This document shows positions 1 to 7,842 of a stretch of 18,720 nucleotides of DNA, piece after piece (the stretch's first letter is position 1; each line of letters begins with the position of its first letter). A program made the translations under genes and the position numbers. Location of the stretch: assembly GCA_023245475.1 (NCBI GenBank), contig JAHFKF010000015.1:1-18720 (forward strand), read 5' to 3'. The DNA is from Candidatus Levyibacteriota bacterium (GTDB lineage: Bacteria; Patescibacteriota; Microgenomatia; Levybacterales; UBA12049). The notes beneath the pieces are model-generated. The model saw only the letters and a program-made list of their open reading frames with translations, had not been told where the DNA came from and did no database searches.

Positions 1-1871
1 TGGCAGGCAACTTTGGTATCGTCAAAAATACCTATGCTGCCCCAACAACAGGGTTTGAAGGATTAACACCCGTAATGAATCTATGGAAGATGACCAGAGA
101 CCTAGCGTACTATATCTTGATTATTGCCTTTATCTTTATTGGACTTGGGATTATGCTCAGACTCCGTATTGACCCACGAACCGTTATGAATATTCAAAAT
201 CAAATTCCTCGTGTTATTGTCTGCATCGTCATGATTACGTTTTCCTACCCATTTGCGGGACTTATGGTTGATGGGATGTGGACGCTCACCTATTTAGGGA
301 TTAATATGGTAACCGAATCGTCAAACACGGTAGTGCCAGACTGTAAAACGGGAAAAAATATTCGTGAACTGGCAACCAACGCAATCCTTCAAACACCAAT
401 TTCGTTTGGCAATCAAGTCTTCATGCAGGAATGCGATAGATTGGTTCCTGACATAGGGATACTTGATCTCAGTGGAGATATTGCAAACTCTATTGCAGGA
501 CTGCAAGTGGATTTATTGTTGTCCTTTGCAGGCATTAATCCTGAGACGGCATGTGATGGAGTCAATGGATGGAATGCACTTCCGCTGGTTTCACTCATCG
601 AACAAGCTGTTCCTGGAGGGACAGATCCTATTAAGTGTGCAACCACCGTTATGTGGAATAGTGTAGCGAAGGTCCTCTTTAGCGCCACCTGGTTTATTAT
701 TATTGTGGCTGCTGTCTTATTTACACTATTCCGTGTATGGTTTGCACTCCTGATGGCCTTTGCATTCTTCCTGATATATACGACAACTGCTCCTATTTGG
801 TTCGTTATGGGACTCTTTCCAAAGCGTCCATTAGGCGTTGAAAAATGGATACGGGGAATGAGTGCAAACATCCTCGTCTTTCCAGCAACAGCAACGATGA
901 TAGTCGTTGCAAGGCAGTTTCAAGAGCAATGGACTCATGGAACAAAAGCAGCAGAGGCACCTGGCATTGTCCAACAAGTCCACGCACAACCTACGACAGC
1001 AATACAATATTTTGTCCCGCCTTTAGTAGGTAACCCCAATACTGACCATTTCGGAAGTATTATTGCTTTTGCTATGCTGTTGATCACACCTACGCTTATC
1101 AGTTTACTTCGAGAAAAACTTGGCGCAACACAACTCAAACAAGCAGCAGCTGTTGGTGCTGGAATTGCGGCAGGAGCAGCCATCCCTGGCATGGCAAGTA
1201 AGAAAGCATGGTCTGGTCTGACAAGACACAATCCACAGACGGGCGGGGCAGAAGCTCCAATCTCTCGAATGATGCATACTGGTAAAAAAACCTTTATCAA
1301 CGCCTTTACTGATAGAGGTCCAATGCAAGGAACGGCAAAGAAGGCGCTTCAACGCATGGAAAACCAAGAACGTGGTTATGGAAAAGTTACGGATAAAGAT
1401 AGAGATAGACTCTACCCAACCAATGCGCACCGCAATATGGGTCAAGAACAAAGGAATCAAAACAATATACCACAACAAGGGAACCCAGGTTCAGATGCAC
1501 AAGGAAACTCAGGAAAACCAACAACGTTCAGAGAAAGATTTAGAGCAAAACAACAAGCTAAACATGGAGCACCACAACAGCAACAGGCACAACAACAAGG
1601 TGCAGCCGCACAGCCAGGGGAAGTACGTATTAATACACTTCAAGCAGACAGATTAAGCGTCGGACACATTGACCTACCAAAAAATAAAGGCTCAATGCAA
1701 GTACCGTTTGAGAATAACAACCAACAAGCTGGTGAATATCTCCACTCAATTATGGGAGATCGAACCCCTCACCTACCAGATATAACCTGGCAGAGTAAGG
1801 CAATGCATGAACTGAGTCGAACCGAGCAGGATGAATTATTACAGATGATACGAGGCCACCTTAATCCATAG
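1..1871 (+). CDS. VirB6/TrbL-like polytopic membrane protein (5' end outside window)
   Basis: Probable inner-membrane channel component of a type IV secretion system. The frame is open from base 3, and 24 codons precede the first ATG (75) without a stop, ending in a segment typical of these proteins (GFEGLTPV). The true start is therefore left of the window and 622 residues are visible. Numbered from the ATG at 75, hydrophobic segments lie near 10-29, 47-68, 197-220, 222-246, 263-280 and 327-346, with a Cys-containing extracytoplasmic stretch (about 80-190) between the second and third. After about residue 350 there is an Ala/Gly segment, then a long soluble Gln/Asn-rich tail (about 430-530) and a conserved-looking end of about 80 residues. 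The multi-TM core followed by a long hydrophilic tail fits VirB6/TrbL proteins of CPR bacteria. The stop is TAG. It converges on the large minus-strand gene. Family assignment rests on topology and context, not on a catalytic motif. Confidence 0.75.
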   Translation, partial: AGNFGIVKNTYAAPTTGFEGLTPVMNLWKMTRDLAYYILIIAFIFIGLGIMLRLRIDPRTVMNIQNQIPRVIVCIVMITFSYPFAGLMVDGMWTLTYLGINMVTESSNTVVPDCKTGKNIRELATNAILQTPISFGNQVFMQECDRLVPDIGILDLSGDIANSIAGLQVDLLLSFAGINPETACDGVNGWNALPLVSLIEQAVPGGTDPIKCATTVMWNSVAKVLFSATWFIIIVAAVLFTLFRVWFALLMAFAFFLIYTTTAPIWFVMGLFPKRPLGVEKWIRGMSANILVFPATATMIVVARQFQEQWTHGTKAAEAPGIVQQVHAQPTTAIQYFVPPLVGNPNTDHFGSIIAFAMLLITPTLISLLREKLGATQLKQAAAVGAGIAAGAAIPGMASKKAWSGLTRHNPQTGGAEAPISRMMHTGKKTFINAFTDRGPMQGTAKKALQRMENQERGYGKVTDKDRDRLYPTNAHRNMGQEQRNQNNIPQQGNPGSDAQGNSGKPTTFRERFRAKQQAKHGAPQQQQAQQQGAAAQPGEVRINTLQADRLSVGHIDLPKNKGSMQVPFENNNQQAGEYLHSIMGDRTPHLPDITWQSKAMHELSRTEQDELLQMIRGHLNP

Positions 1872-1889
1872 ACAACAACAGACCACCTT

Positions 1890-1975
1890 CGTCATGCTGG
1901 CCGCGCCCAGCATCTCACGAATTCTAAACTTAATCAGAGAGACTTTGCTTGAAACGAAACGGGGGTAATGGACAG
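1890..1975. repeat. Degenerate palindromic intergenic repeat, possible bidirectional terminator
   Basis: In the 136-bp gap between two convergent genes, ATGCTGG (1894-1900) and CCAGCAT (1907-1913) form a perfect 7-bp stem with a 6-nt GC-rich loop. About 37 bp further on, GAAACGAAACGGGGGTAATG (1951-1970) runs into GGACA. The order GTCATGCTG...CAGCATCT...GAAACGA...CGGG-AT-GACA matches the intergenic element at 14794-14897, so this looks like a decayed copy of the same family. Its position also suits transcription termination of both flanking genes, but no U-run follows the stem. Confidence 0.5.
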
Positions 1976-2007
1976 AAAGAAACTCGCTTGCTGGCATTAT
2001 GAGAAAA

Positions 2008-5000
2008 CTAGGCGTAGCCAATCTTGCTAAAGATTCCATTGGCCCACTTGGAGAACCCATCATTAAGTCCAGAGAGGAATCCTTCATCTTTTGCGCCTTC
2101 TTTACCAAACAAACCAACCGTAAGGATTTCCAGACCATACATCTTAAGCTTTGTTGTACCTGACTCTTTTCGGATACGTTTCATTGCTGCTTTGTCAAAG
2201 AAGAAACCTTTGACATGAGTATTTCGAGCATCATTTTCATCAAACTCCACCCATCCAGGAATTTTGCCAATTGCCTCTAGGATATCTTCAGTCATCGTAA
2301 ACGAATAACGTTGATTACTACTCCATGTACGCAGCTCTCGATACTCCAACAGTTGCGCAATAATAAACCCTTCCATCCAACGCTTGTACAAAATCTTTCT
2401 TCCCTTGTCGCCATTCACCTTTTCCCAATCAATACCGCCACTCTTGTTTCGAAACTCGGCAATGTTATATAGCTGTTGTCCAAACAGAGATTCTCCCATC
2501 ATCATGTGTTTCATTTGTTTTGCCTTCGGATCCCAGTCCCAAATCCGAGAAGTATAATCAATCTTACTTTCTTTGAGGAGATAACGAGCATCGGTAATAA
2601 AAGTTGCCATGTCATCTTGCCACGCTTCCTGGTTAAACGCAGCACCGACAAAGGGAACATACGTAATGTATTTATCAAACTTCAGACTCTTTGCATCGTG
2701 TAGTCTCTCATCAATCTTCATACCCCTTGCATAATGATTTCCTGAATAGTCGTACATTGCATTTTCATTAAAGATAAACTCGTTGGTACGATCTTGATAT
2801 TCAGATCGCATAGTCTTTCCTTCTTCCGAGGTTAAAAGCTCTGTCATCTTTTGTCTAACAACTTCTCCTCGTGCAATGCGATATAATTCATCGTCTGCTA
2901 AAGATGTTTCTCCAGTGTGATGTCTGTGGTCTTTGATATGCTGAATCTTATGGGAAATAGCTTCATCTAAATCCATTGCTTCTACTCGTTGCCTAAGAAG
3001 CGCATCATTTCGAGCACGAGTTGCATTTGCAACCTCCATTGTCTGAAGAATACTTCTCTCTTTGCCAGTTTCTGGATCAACGACAGTGGTATGAATGACA
3101 TGACCCGGAGGAAGTAGCCAGCGTTTAAACCAACTAAAGTTCCAAATGTTACCATATTTACCACCCCGTCCACCGCCTTCTCCGCCCTCTTCACGTCCTG
3201 CAATTTTATGACGATACCTATTAGTGGTTTTTGCCTCGGCATTATAACCGGCATCTGCAATGTCATTCCATCCAGCAGTGCCCATAAACCACGTATTATT
3301 ATATGCCAACATTTCAGCATACTTTCTATTGATGTCAACCTTGGTTCCGTCGATAGAATTGACAAGTCCATGCATCTCCGCAGCTCGCTCTGAAATAATC
3401 GTTCGAATCACAAGCTTAAACTGTTCATGAGCAGTAGGCTGTCCATAAAAGTTGATAAACTTAATAAAGTTCAGTTGTTCACTGGCATTCGCAATCTTGG
3501 GATTACCATCAGCATCAAAGACGTCACCCACTTTCACACCATGAATTTTACTGTTTGCATCAAGGTTACAATATGTCCCATTACTTTGAGTCTTATCATC
3601 TGCCAATTGATCACGAACTCGTCGCAGATTATCAAGACCAAAGGCAGCCGTGATATCCTCTGTTGTTTGCAACCCCAATAATTTAAATAATTCTTGCGGG
3701 TTAGAAATGTTGTTATATGCTGATTCAATACGACTCACGACCGCCCCCAACTTCCCATCCATGTCCTTTCGATTAGTAACTGATTCTCCCAAACCATACA
3801 AATGAGCAAGCATACTTTTGGGACCAATCGGACGAGTGTATAAGTTGTCTGCAAAATACTTCGTACGCAGCTCCATAAGCTTCTTTCGGTCTCCCATGCC
3901 TCCTTGCAGAATTTCAATAGCAGCAGCACGAGGCCAACCAAGAGCAATAGCTTCAACCTCCATATGATCAGCTATCCATTTCAAATCTTCACTTGGCCCA
4001 TGCTTACTCTGAAGAAGATCGACATCATTGAGCAAAAGATAGACGTCTACCTTCCCGAATTTTTTGTGGAGGGAGACTTCAGATTCAAAATCCAATGGTT
4101 TGGTGGAACTCTGACCGTGTTTCGTAAGAGCACGTTCTCGAAACCACATCACCATGTTTGCCGCGTTCACACGATCCCTGAAAGCAAATTTCTTCACACC
4201 TTTTTCTTCTGACTCTTGGACATGTCGCTCAAGGATCGTATATGGCCCATGCTCTCCAAAAATAGAGTGAACCTTGTATTGCATCTGCCAAGCAAGTTCT
4301 TCGACATTCGGTGGTTCTTCCTGAAAACGACCATCTCGATATTGCAACTTAAATTGCGAAGAAAGTGGTAAGAGTTCAAGAATGTCATCATCATTTTTTA
4401 AAATATCCTGGTTATGAAGATAGTCATAGAGTTGTCCCAAAGGATCGGCATTATCATTTTTGTCTTTTTGCAACAATCGAGGCAACACTACGCTTACTAC
4501 CTGTTCTCCCGTATACCCATGCAACAACAACGCTGCCATCACTTGCTTGGCATTTGCTTCAGAACCAACAGCCGTTTGGAAAGCTTCCACCGCACGAGTT
4601 TTTTGCTCAGCAGTCCATCCATACTCGCTCCAGTCATCCGTCGCAAGCATCTCTTTTTTGACGTCAGCATAGAACCGCTCTCCATTATGAGAACTGGGAG
4701 CCTCTGGGCTACCATAATACCCCTCAGCCGAAAGAGCTCTATCTGAAAAACGAGGCTTAGCTCCACGAGAAGCTGCTCCAGCAAGATCCTTTGGATCTTC
4801 AAAAATCTCTGATTTCTTAAGACGATTAAAGTAGTCATTTCTCTCAGATTCTGTCATGTCCCACGAGGGCTTCCTTGCATCTTTTTTCTGCTGCAACATA
4901 GCCTCCCTCTGATGAGCGAGTGTTTCTTGATAACGCCTGTCAATCTTTTCTTCAATAGCACGAACACTACTGTCAGACGAGAGTGATTGCCCAACGTCAA

Positions 5001-5715
5001 CAGACTCTCCGTCTTCCTCGTCTACAACAGCAGGTCGGGGACGATGTGCTTCTGCATGATCAAAAGCAATTCGGGCTTCCTCTGCAAACCGTTCTCGATT
5101 TCGCTGTCGTATGACTTCCAATGACTCAACGACTTGAAGAGGTGGCATGATTTCAGGCGGCGTCATCAATCGAGCTCTTGTGGCAACAGAGAGGACACTC
5201 TTGCCCTTAAGCTTCTGCTCAATAGTTTCAAGAATCTTAAACACAGCTCTTGCGGCAGGACTATACGAATCAGCATCTTTAGAGAGATACTTTGCCGGCA
5301 ATTCAAACTGTTTCTGGACATTTTGCCATTGTTTATATAACACCAAGAGCTGTCTCGATGTGGCATTTTCCATGCCACCCCATTCCATCAAAAAGGTATC
5401 AAAGTAGTTCCCAACATCAGGATTGTCTTTTTTCACTTCTGAAACAGCTACAGGACGAAGCTTCAAAGAATTTTTTGATTCATATTCTTGCCCGGTGAGA
5501 ACAAATCCAAAACACTCATGAAATAATGAAGCTTTATGAATCAACTGAATGATAGCCTGCTTAATGCGAGTTGCTTCTGGAGAGTTTGTCTCATAACTAG
5601 ACCAGAGAACATATTCTTTGCGCAAGTTGTCTTTGTCCCATTCTGCCAGTGGCAGTTCTTTCATTCGATCATAGGTTCTCGCAAGCAATGGTGCGAAATG
5701 ATCACCTTTACGCAT
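2008..5715 (-). CDS. Very large soluble protein of unknown function (long open part, 1235 aa)
   Basis: No family is recognised. The protein has no signal peptide and no membrane segment, so it is probably cytosolic unless exported by the adjacent secretion system. From the ATG at 5715, an alpha-helical N-terminal part (about 1-200) is followed by a charged, Ser/Glu-rich disordered or coiled-coil stretch (about 200-340). A long mixed-charge helical region comes next, then a Gly-rich linker (REEGGEGGGRGGKYG, about residue 845), and a C-terminal domain rich in Trp/Tyr/Met. The ATG at 5715 has no Shine-Dalgarno. In the same frame, 73 codons upstream, the ATG at 5934 has a strong Shine-Dalgarno and promoter but is separated by a TGA at 5803-5805. 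Residues just upstream (FTEEQLAQIGSAE) read like continuous protein, so the natural product is likely 1308 aa with residue 44 uncertain. It is convergent with the VirB6-like gene, and the regulator gene lies upstream on the same strand. Confidence 0.8.
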   Translation of the reverse strand: MRKGDHFAPLLARTYDRMKELPLAEWDKDNLRKEYVLWSSYETNSPEATRIKQAIIQLIHKASLFHECFGFVLTGQEYESKNSLKLRPVAVSEVKKDNPDVGNYFDTFLMEWGGMENATSRQLLVLYKQWQNVQKQFELPAKYLSKDADSYSPAARAVFKILETIEQKLKGKSVLSVATRARLMTPPEIMPPLQVVESLEVIRQRNRERFAEEARIAFDHAEAHRPRPAVVDEEDGESVDVGQSLSSDSSVRAIEEKIDRRYQETLAHQREAMLQQKKDARKPSWDMTESERNDYFNRLKKSEIFEDPKDLAGAASRGAKPRFSDRALSAEGYYGSPEAPSSHNGERFYADVKKEMLATDDWSEYGWTAEQKTRAVEAFQTAVGSEANAKQVMAALLLHGYTGEQVVSVVLPRLLQKDKNDNADPLGQLYDYLHNQDILKNDDDILELLPLSSQFKLQYRDGRFQEEPPNVEELAWQMQYKVHSIFGEHGPYTILERHVQESEEKGVKKFAFRDRVNAANMVMWFRERALTKHGQSSTKPLDFESEVSLHKKFGKVDVYLLLNDVDLLQSKHGPSEDLKWIADHMEVEAIALGWPRAAAIEILQGGMGDRKKLMELRTKYFADNLYTRPIGPKSMLAHLYGLGESVTNRKDMDGKLGAVVSRIESAYNNISNPQELFKLLGLQTTEDITAAFGLDNLRRVRDQLADDKTQSNGTYCNLDANSKIHGVKVGDVFDADGNPKIANASEQLNFIKFINFYGQPTAHEQFKLVIRTIISERAAEMHGLVNSIDGTKVDINRKYAEMLAYNNTWFMGTAGWNDIADAGYNAEAKTTNRYRHKIAGREEGGEGGGRGGKYGNIWNFSWFKRWLLPPGHVIHTTVVDPETGKERSILQTMEVANATRARNDALLRQRVEAMDLDEAISHKIQHIKDHRHHTGETSLADDELYRIARGEVVRQKMTELLTSEEGKTMRSEYQDRTNEFIFNENAMYDYSGNHYARGMKIDERLHDAKSLKFDKYITYVPFVGAAFNQEAWQDDMATFITDARYLLKESKIDYTSRIWDWDPKAKQMKHMMMGESLFGQQLYNIAEFRNKSGGIDWEKVNGDKGRKILYKRWMEGFIIAQLLEYRELRTWSSNQRYSFTMTEDILEAIGKIPGWVEFDENDARNTHVKGFFFDKAAMKRIRKESGTTKLKMYGLEILTVGLFGKEGAKDEGFLSGLNDGFSKWANGIFSKIGYA

Positions 5716-5802
5716 TTCGGCCGAACCAATCTGAGCAAGTTGCTCTTCGGTAAAACCACGAACTCCAGGTAAGCTCGTCGATTCCAGAGGATTTGTAGAA
5801 GC

Positions 5803-5934
5803 TCACCGCTCAGCAGTATTCGGAGATTCAGATTTGCTTCTAGTCTGTCCACCACGATTCGTTTCGGCTGCTTCCGCAACTACCCACTCGTTAGCAGGCT
5901 TATTTTGATTATCCATTCCACCTTCATTTGGCAT
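5803..5934 (-). CDS. 5' part of the large unknown gene, closed by an in-frame TGA (43 codons)
   Basis: The ATG at 5934 opens a 43-codon frame starting MPNEGGMDNQNKPANEW. It has a strong Shine-Dalgarno and a near-consensus promoter. The frame ends at TGA (5805-5803) and is exactly in phase with the 1235-aa frame that restarts at 5715; 29 sense codons lie between. The residues are polar and low-complexity (Asn, Glu, Ser, Thr), as expected for a disordered N-terminus. Three readings are possible: a nonsense mutation or sequencing/assembly error in a 1308-codon gene, a separate short peptide, or stop-codon readthrough. I favour a single interrupted gene, because no start with a ribosome-binding site exists after the TGA. 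Confidence 0.55.
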   Translation of the reverse strand: MPNEGGMDNQNKPANEWVVAEAAETNRGGQTRSKSESPNTAER

Positions 5935-5941
5935 AAGTATT

Positions 5942-5948
5942 CCTCCTT
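5942..5948 (-). promoter_or_regulatory. Strong Shine-Dalgarno for the ATG at 5934
   Basis: On the minus strand AAGGAGG lies 7 nt before the ATG at 5934. It is one of only two clear Shine-Dalgarno sites in the window and decides 5934, not 5715, as the intended start of the large gene. Confidence 0.8.
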
Positions 5949-5951
5949 TTT

Positions 5952-5981
5952 ATCATACAGACTGGGCAAAGTGTCTGTCAA
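5952..5981 (-). promoter_or_regulatory. Near-consensus sigma-70 promoter for the large unknown gene
   Basis: Minus strand: -35 TTGACA (5981-5976), 18-bp spacer, -10 TATGAT (5957-5952). Transcription would start around 5945-5947, giving a leader of roughly a dozen nucleotides that begins at or inside the Shine-Dalgarno. Confidence 0.7.
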
Positions 5982-6067
5982 TTTAATGCAGTATATCGCG
6001 GACTACAGCTTTTCGCTTTACTTTTACCTTACAAAATCCTAAACATATCCTGTAATATAAAGCTCTC

Positions 6068-7396
6068 TTACCCGACAAATTTAAAACCACGGCCTTTAAC
6101 CGTAAGCAAATGTTGTGGATTATTGGCATCTTCCTCAATCTTACGACGTAAACGAAAGATAAGTTGATCTACGGCTTGATCCGTAATCCCTACTGTTGAT
6201 TTCATCCCCTGCCACACAACATCAATCAGCGCCTCTCTCTCTACAATGTGATTTTCATTTTGGAGCAAATATCGAAGTAATCGAAACTCTGATGCGGTCA
6301 GCTGATCTGATAAAAGATCCTCTCCTCGACGAATCTCGTTAGTATTTTCGTCATAGACAATCCCACCTTGCTTCACAACCGGTTTAGAAAACTCTTTGGC
6401 AATAAACTGCGCGAATAATGGTATTTGGACGTGGTTATCTTTGAGTAAACCAACATGCTGTAAATAATCCGCAACTATTTCATCTGCTGCTTTCCCGTTT
6501 TTCAAAACAGCCTGTTCAGCAGGTGTCAAACTAAACCAAATCTCGCGCATTGCCACAAGAATCGAATGTTGGGAAAACAAAAAGGATTCTACGTCCTCAA
6601 TCTTCTTACCATACGAGAGCGCTGCCTCAACACCCAACTTTACCAAACGTCCAACACCACCTGTTGCCGTTATTATCTCTGAAAGAAGCGCTACCGGAAC
6701 TTTCTTACCCGTTATCTTTTCAATGTAGGAGACCCTAAAATCTGTTGTTTGCTTATCAAACAAGTGCAAGTAGATCAAATGTCCAGCCACGAATTCATAA
6801 TAATCCGAGAGCTGTGAAGGCTCCAACAGCATCTCCAATGGACGATTAACAGAGAAAACTACTGAGAAGTGATATTTGGCTCGATTGCGGAGTGTTCGTA
6901 AGTTGGCAAAAAAATCTTCAGTGACAGTTGGAACGTATTCTTCAAAGCGATCGAATAAAAAGACAATTGTTATGTGCCGCTCCAAAGCAAGGTAATCAAC
7001 CGCCTCTTTAAAGCCTTGAAAGAGCACTAATTCATCATTAAATTTGAGATGCTCACGAAAAATATCTCCGACGGTTTTGTTCTCAACAAACATCTTGCGC
7101 TCTCTGAGTGACTCTGTCAGATTAAGAAACAAAAACTTCATAACATCAAACAAAGGCCGTTTCCTAATCTCCACAAAATTTATCAAGACAAAGTGTGTAG
7201 TTTTATGCTCCTTGCCAAAATATTTCATTCTGATCTTGCGATTATGAGCAAGAAGCGCGAGTAACGTAGATCTACCCCCGCCGGGGATACCAATAACTTG
7301 ACAAGAACTGCCTTCCTTAAGATAAGAGACAAGCTTGGCTATCTCGTCTTCTCGAGTCGATTCGGGATATAATGCTTCAAAATATTCATGATCCAT
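6068..7396 (-). CDS. AAA/STAND-like ATPase fused to OmpR/PhoB-type winged-helix DNA-binding domain
   Basis: 442 aa, probable transcription regulator. An N-terminal P-loop at 36-44 reads GIPGGGRST, with Arg42 where the Walker A lysine normally stands. A Walker B-like VFLFDRFEE follows at 145-153 and a sensor-2-like GGVGRLVKL at about 246-254. After a helical middle region, residues about 345-442 form an OmpR/PhoB winged helix: LTASEFRLLRYLL, then EREALIDVVW, the recognition-helix region DQAVDQLIFRLRRKIE and the terminal hairpin LLTVKGRGFKFVG. Such proteins couple a nucleotide-dependent switch to DNA binding. The start at 7396 is chosen because a -10 (TACAAT) ends 7 nt upstream; there is no Shine-Dalgarno. 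It is divergent from the first pilin gene with overlapping promoters, so it probably controls itself and the secretion locus (inference). The Arg substitution may mean weak or absent ATP hydrolysis. Confidence 0.8.
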   Translation of the reverse strand: MDHEYFEALYPESTREDEIAKLVSYLKEGSSCQVIGIPGGGRSTLLALLAHNRKIRMKYFGKEHKTTHFVLINFVEIRKRPLFDVMKFLFLNLTESLRERKMFVENKTVGDIFREHLKFNDELVLFQGFKEAVDYLALERHITIVFLFDRFEEYVPTVTEDFFANLRTLRNRAKYHFSVVFSVNRPLEMLLEPSQLSDYYEFVAGHLIYLHLFDKQTTDFRVSYIEKITGKKVPVALLSEIITATGGVGRLVKLGVEAALSYGKKIEDVESFLFSQHSILVAMREIWFSLTPAEQAVLKNGKAADEIVADYLQHVGLLKDNHVQIPLFAQFIAKEFSKPVVKQGGIVYDENTNEIRRGEDLLSDQLTASEFRLLRYLLQNENHIVEREALIDVVWQGMKSTVGITDQAVDQLIFRLRRKIEEDANNPQHLLTVKGRGFKFVG

Positions 7397-7403
7397 ATCA
7401 ATT

Positions 7404-7431
7404 ATTGTACTTGATTTTCACAATCAAACAA
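7404..7431 (-). promoter_or_regulatory. Promoter of the AAA-winged-helix regulator, leaderless
   Basis: Minus strand: -35 TTGTTT (7431-7426), 16-bp spacer, -10 TACAAT (7409-7404), predicted start at about 7397, directly at the ATG (7396). It is interleaved with the plus-strand promoter of the first pilin gene. Confidence 0.5.
7411..7427. promoter_or_regulatory. Palindrome in the divergent promoter region, candidate operator
   Basis: TTGATT (7411-7416), 5-nt spacer, AATCAA (7422-7427) is a perfect 6-bp inverted repeat. It covers the -35 of the pilin promoter and enters the -35 of the regulator promoter. GTAC occurs on both sides (7407-7410 and 7433-7436). It is well placed for the adjacent winged-helix regulator. 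OmpR-type domains often bind direct repeats, so the pairing is unproven. Confidence 0.4.
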
Positions 7432-7439
7432 AGTACTGT
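7411..7439 (+). promoter_or_regulatory. Promoter of the first pilin gene, leaderless
   Basis: -35 TTGATT (7411-7416), 17-bp spacer, -10 TACTGT (7434-7439), with the ATG 6 nt later at 7446. An alternative extended -10, TGtTAATAT, ends at 7445. No Shine-Dalgarno. Confidence 0.5.
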
Positions 7440-7445
7440 TAATAT

Positions 7446-7772
7446 ATGAACTACTTAGCATTGACGCTCCCAGGAGGCAAAACTATCAACCCACCAACAG
7501 AACTCCCTTCTGGAGGATTTGGTACAGTACAAAAAGTGCTCTCAAATGCAATTACGCTCTTTTTAATATTTGGTGTAATTGTGACTTTGATCTTTTTGAT
7601 CTGGGGAGGATTCCAATGGTCTTCTTCCGGTGGAGATAAAGCAAAAATATCTGCTGCACGAGCAAAAATCACCTGGGCAATTATAGGACTCATTGTTGTT
7701 TTCCTGTCGTTCTTTATTATCAATATTGTTGGCTATTTCTTTAAGGTAGATTTATTAAAGATGGGCGCATAA
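7446..7772 (+). CDS. TrbC/VirB2-like pilin protein 1
   Basis: 108 aa small membrane protein, probable T4SS pilin subunit. Two transmembrane helices (about 33-55 and 75-98) are joined by a short loop, SSSGGDKAKISAARAK (59-74), the signature of CPR TrbC/VirB2-like proteins. The Gly/Pro-rich N-terminus (1-28) lacks an obvious cleavable signal peptide, and there are no cysteines. It is the first gene of the plus-strand secretion cluster, followed after 70 bp by a paralogue. The start is set by the upstream promoter. Confidence 0.8.
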   Translation: MNYLALTLPGGKTINPPTELPSGGFGTVQKVLSNAITLFLIFGVIVTLIFLIWGGFQWSSSGGDKAKISAARAKITWAIIGLIVVFLSFFIINIVGYFFKVDLLKMGA

Positions 7773-7791
7773 ACTGATCTATTTTGCCCTA

Positions 7792-7821
7792 TTGACAAGG
7801 GGTAAAAAAGTATTCTATGAT
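7792..7821 (+). promoter_or_regulatory. Consensus-like promoter of pilin gene 2
   Basis: -35 TTGACA (7792-7797), 18-bp spacer, -10 TATGAT (7816-7821). Predicted start is at about 7828, leaving roughly 15 nt before the ATG at 7843. The in-frame TTG at 7792 is this -35 element and is not a plausible start codon. No Shine-Dalgarno. Confidence 0.65.
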
Positions 7822-7842
7822 GAATATGTCAGAAACAAATAT

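Noticed and set aside
5803..5805. UGA as glycine (code 25) or selenocysteine
   Set aside because: Thousands of other codons in dnaA, dnaN, virB4 and the large gene contain no in-frame TGA, and TGA ends two other genes. No Sec-type enzyme context is present.
5661..5879. 72-aa minus-strand frame over the start region of the large gene
   Set aside because: It lies in another frame, has no ribosome-binding site, and overlaps the 43-codon leader that has the real Shine-Dalgarno and promoter.
5935..6067. Possible terminator after the regulator gene
   Set aside because: Only a weak TTACA/TGTAA pairing with a long loop and no T-run; the gap is explained by the promoter of the large gene.
7792..7842. 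TTG start extending pilin 2 by 17 residues
   Set aside because: The TTG is the first triplet of a consensus -35 (TTGACA), and the extension would bury the signal peptide.
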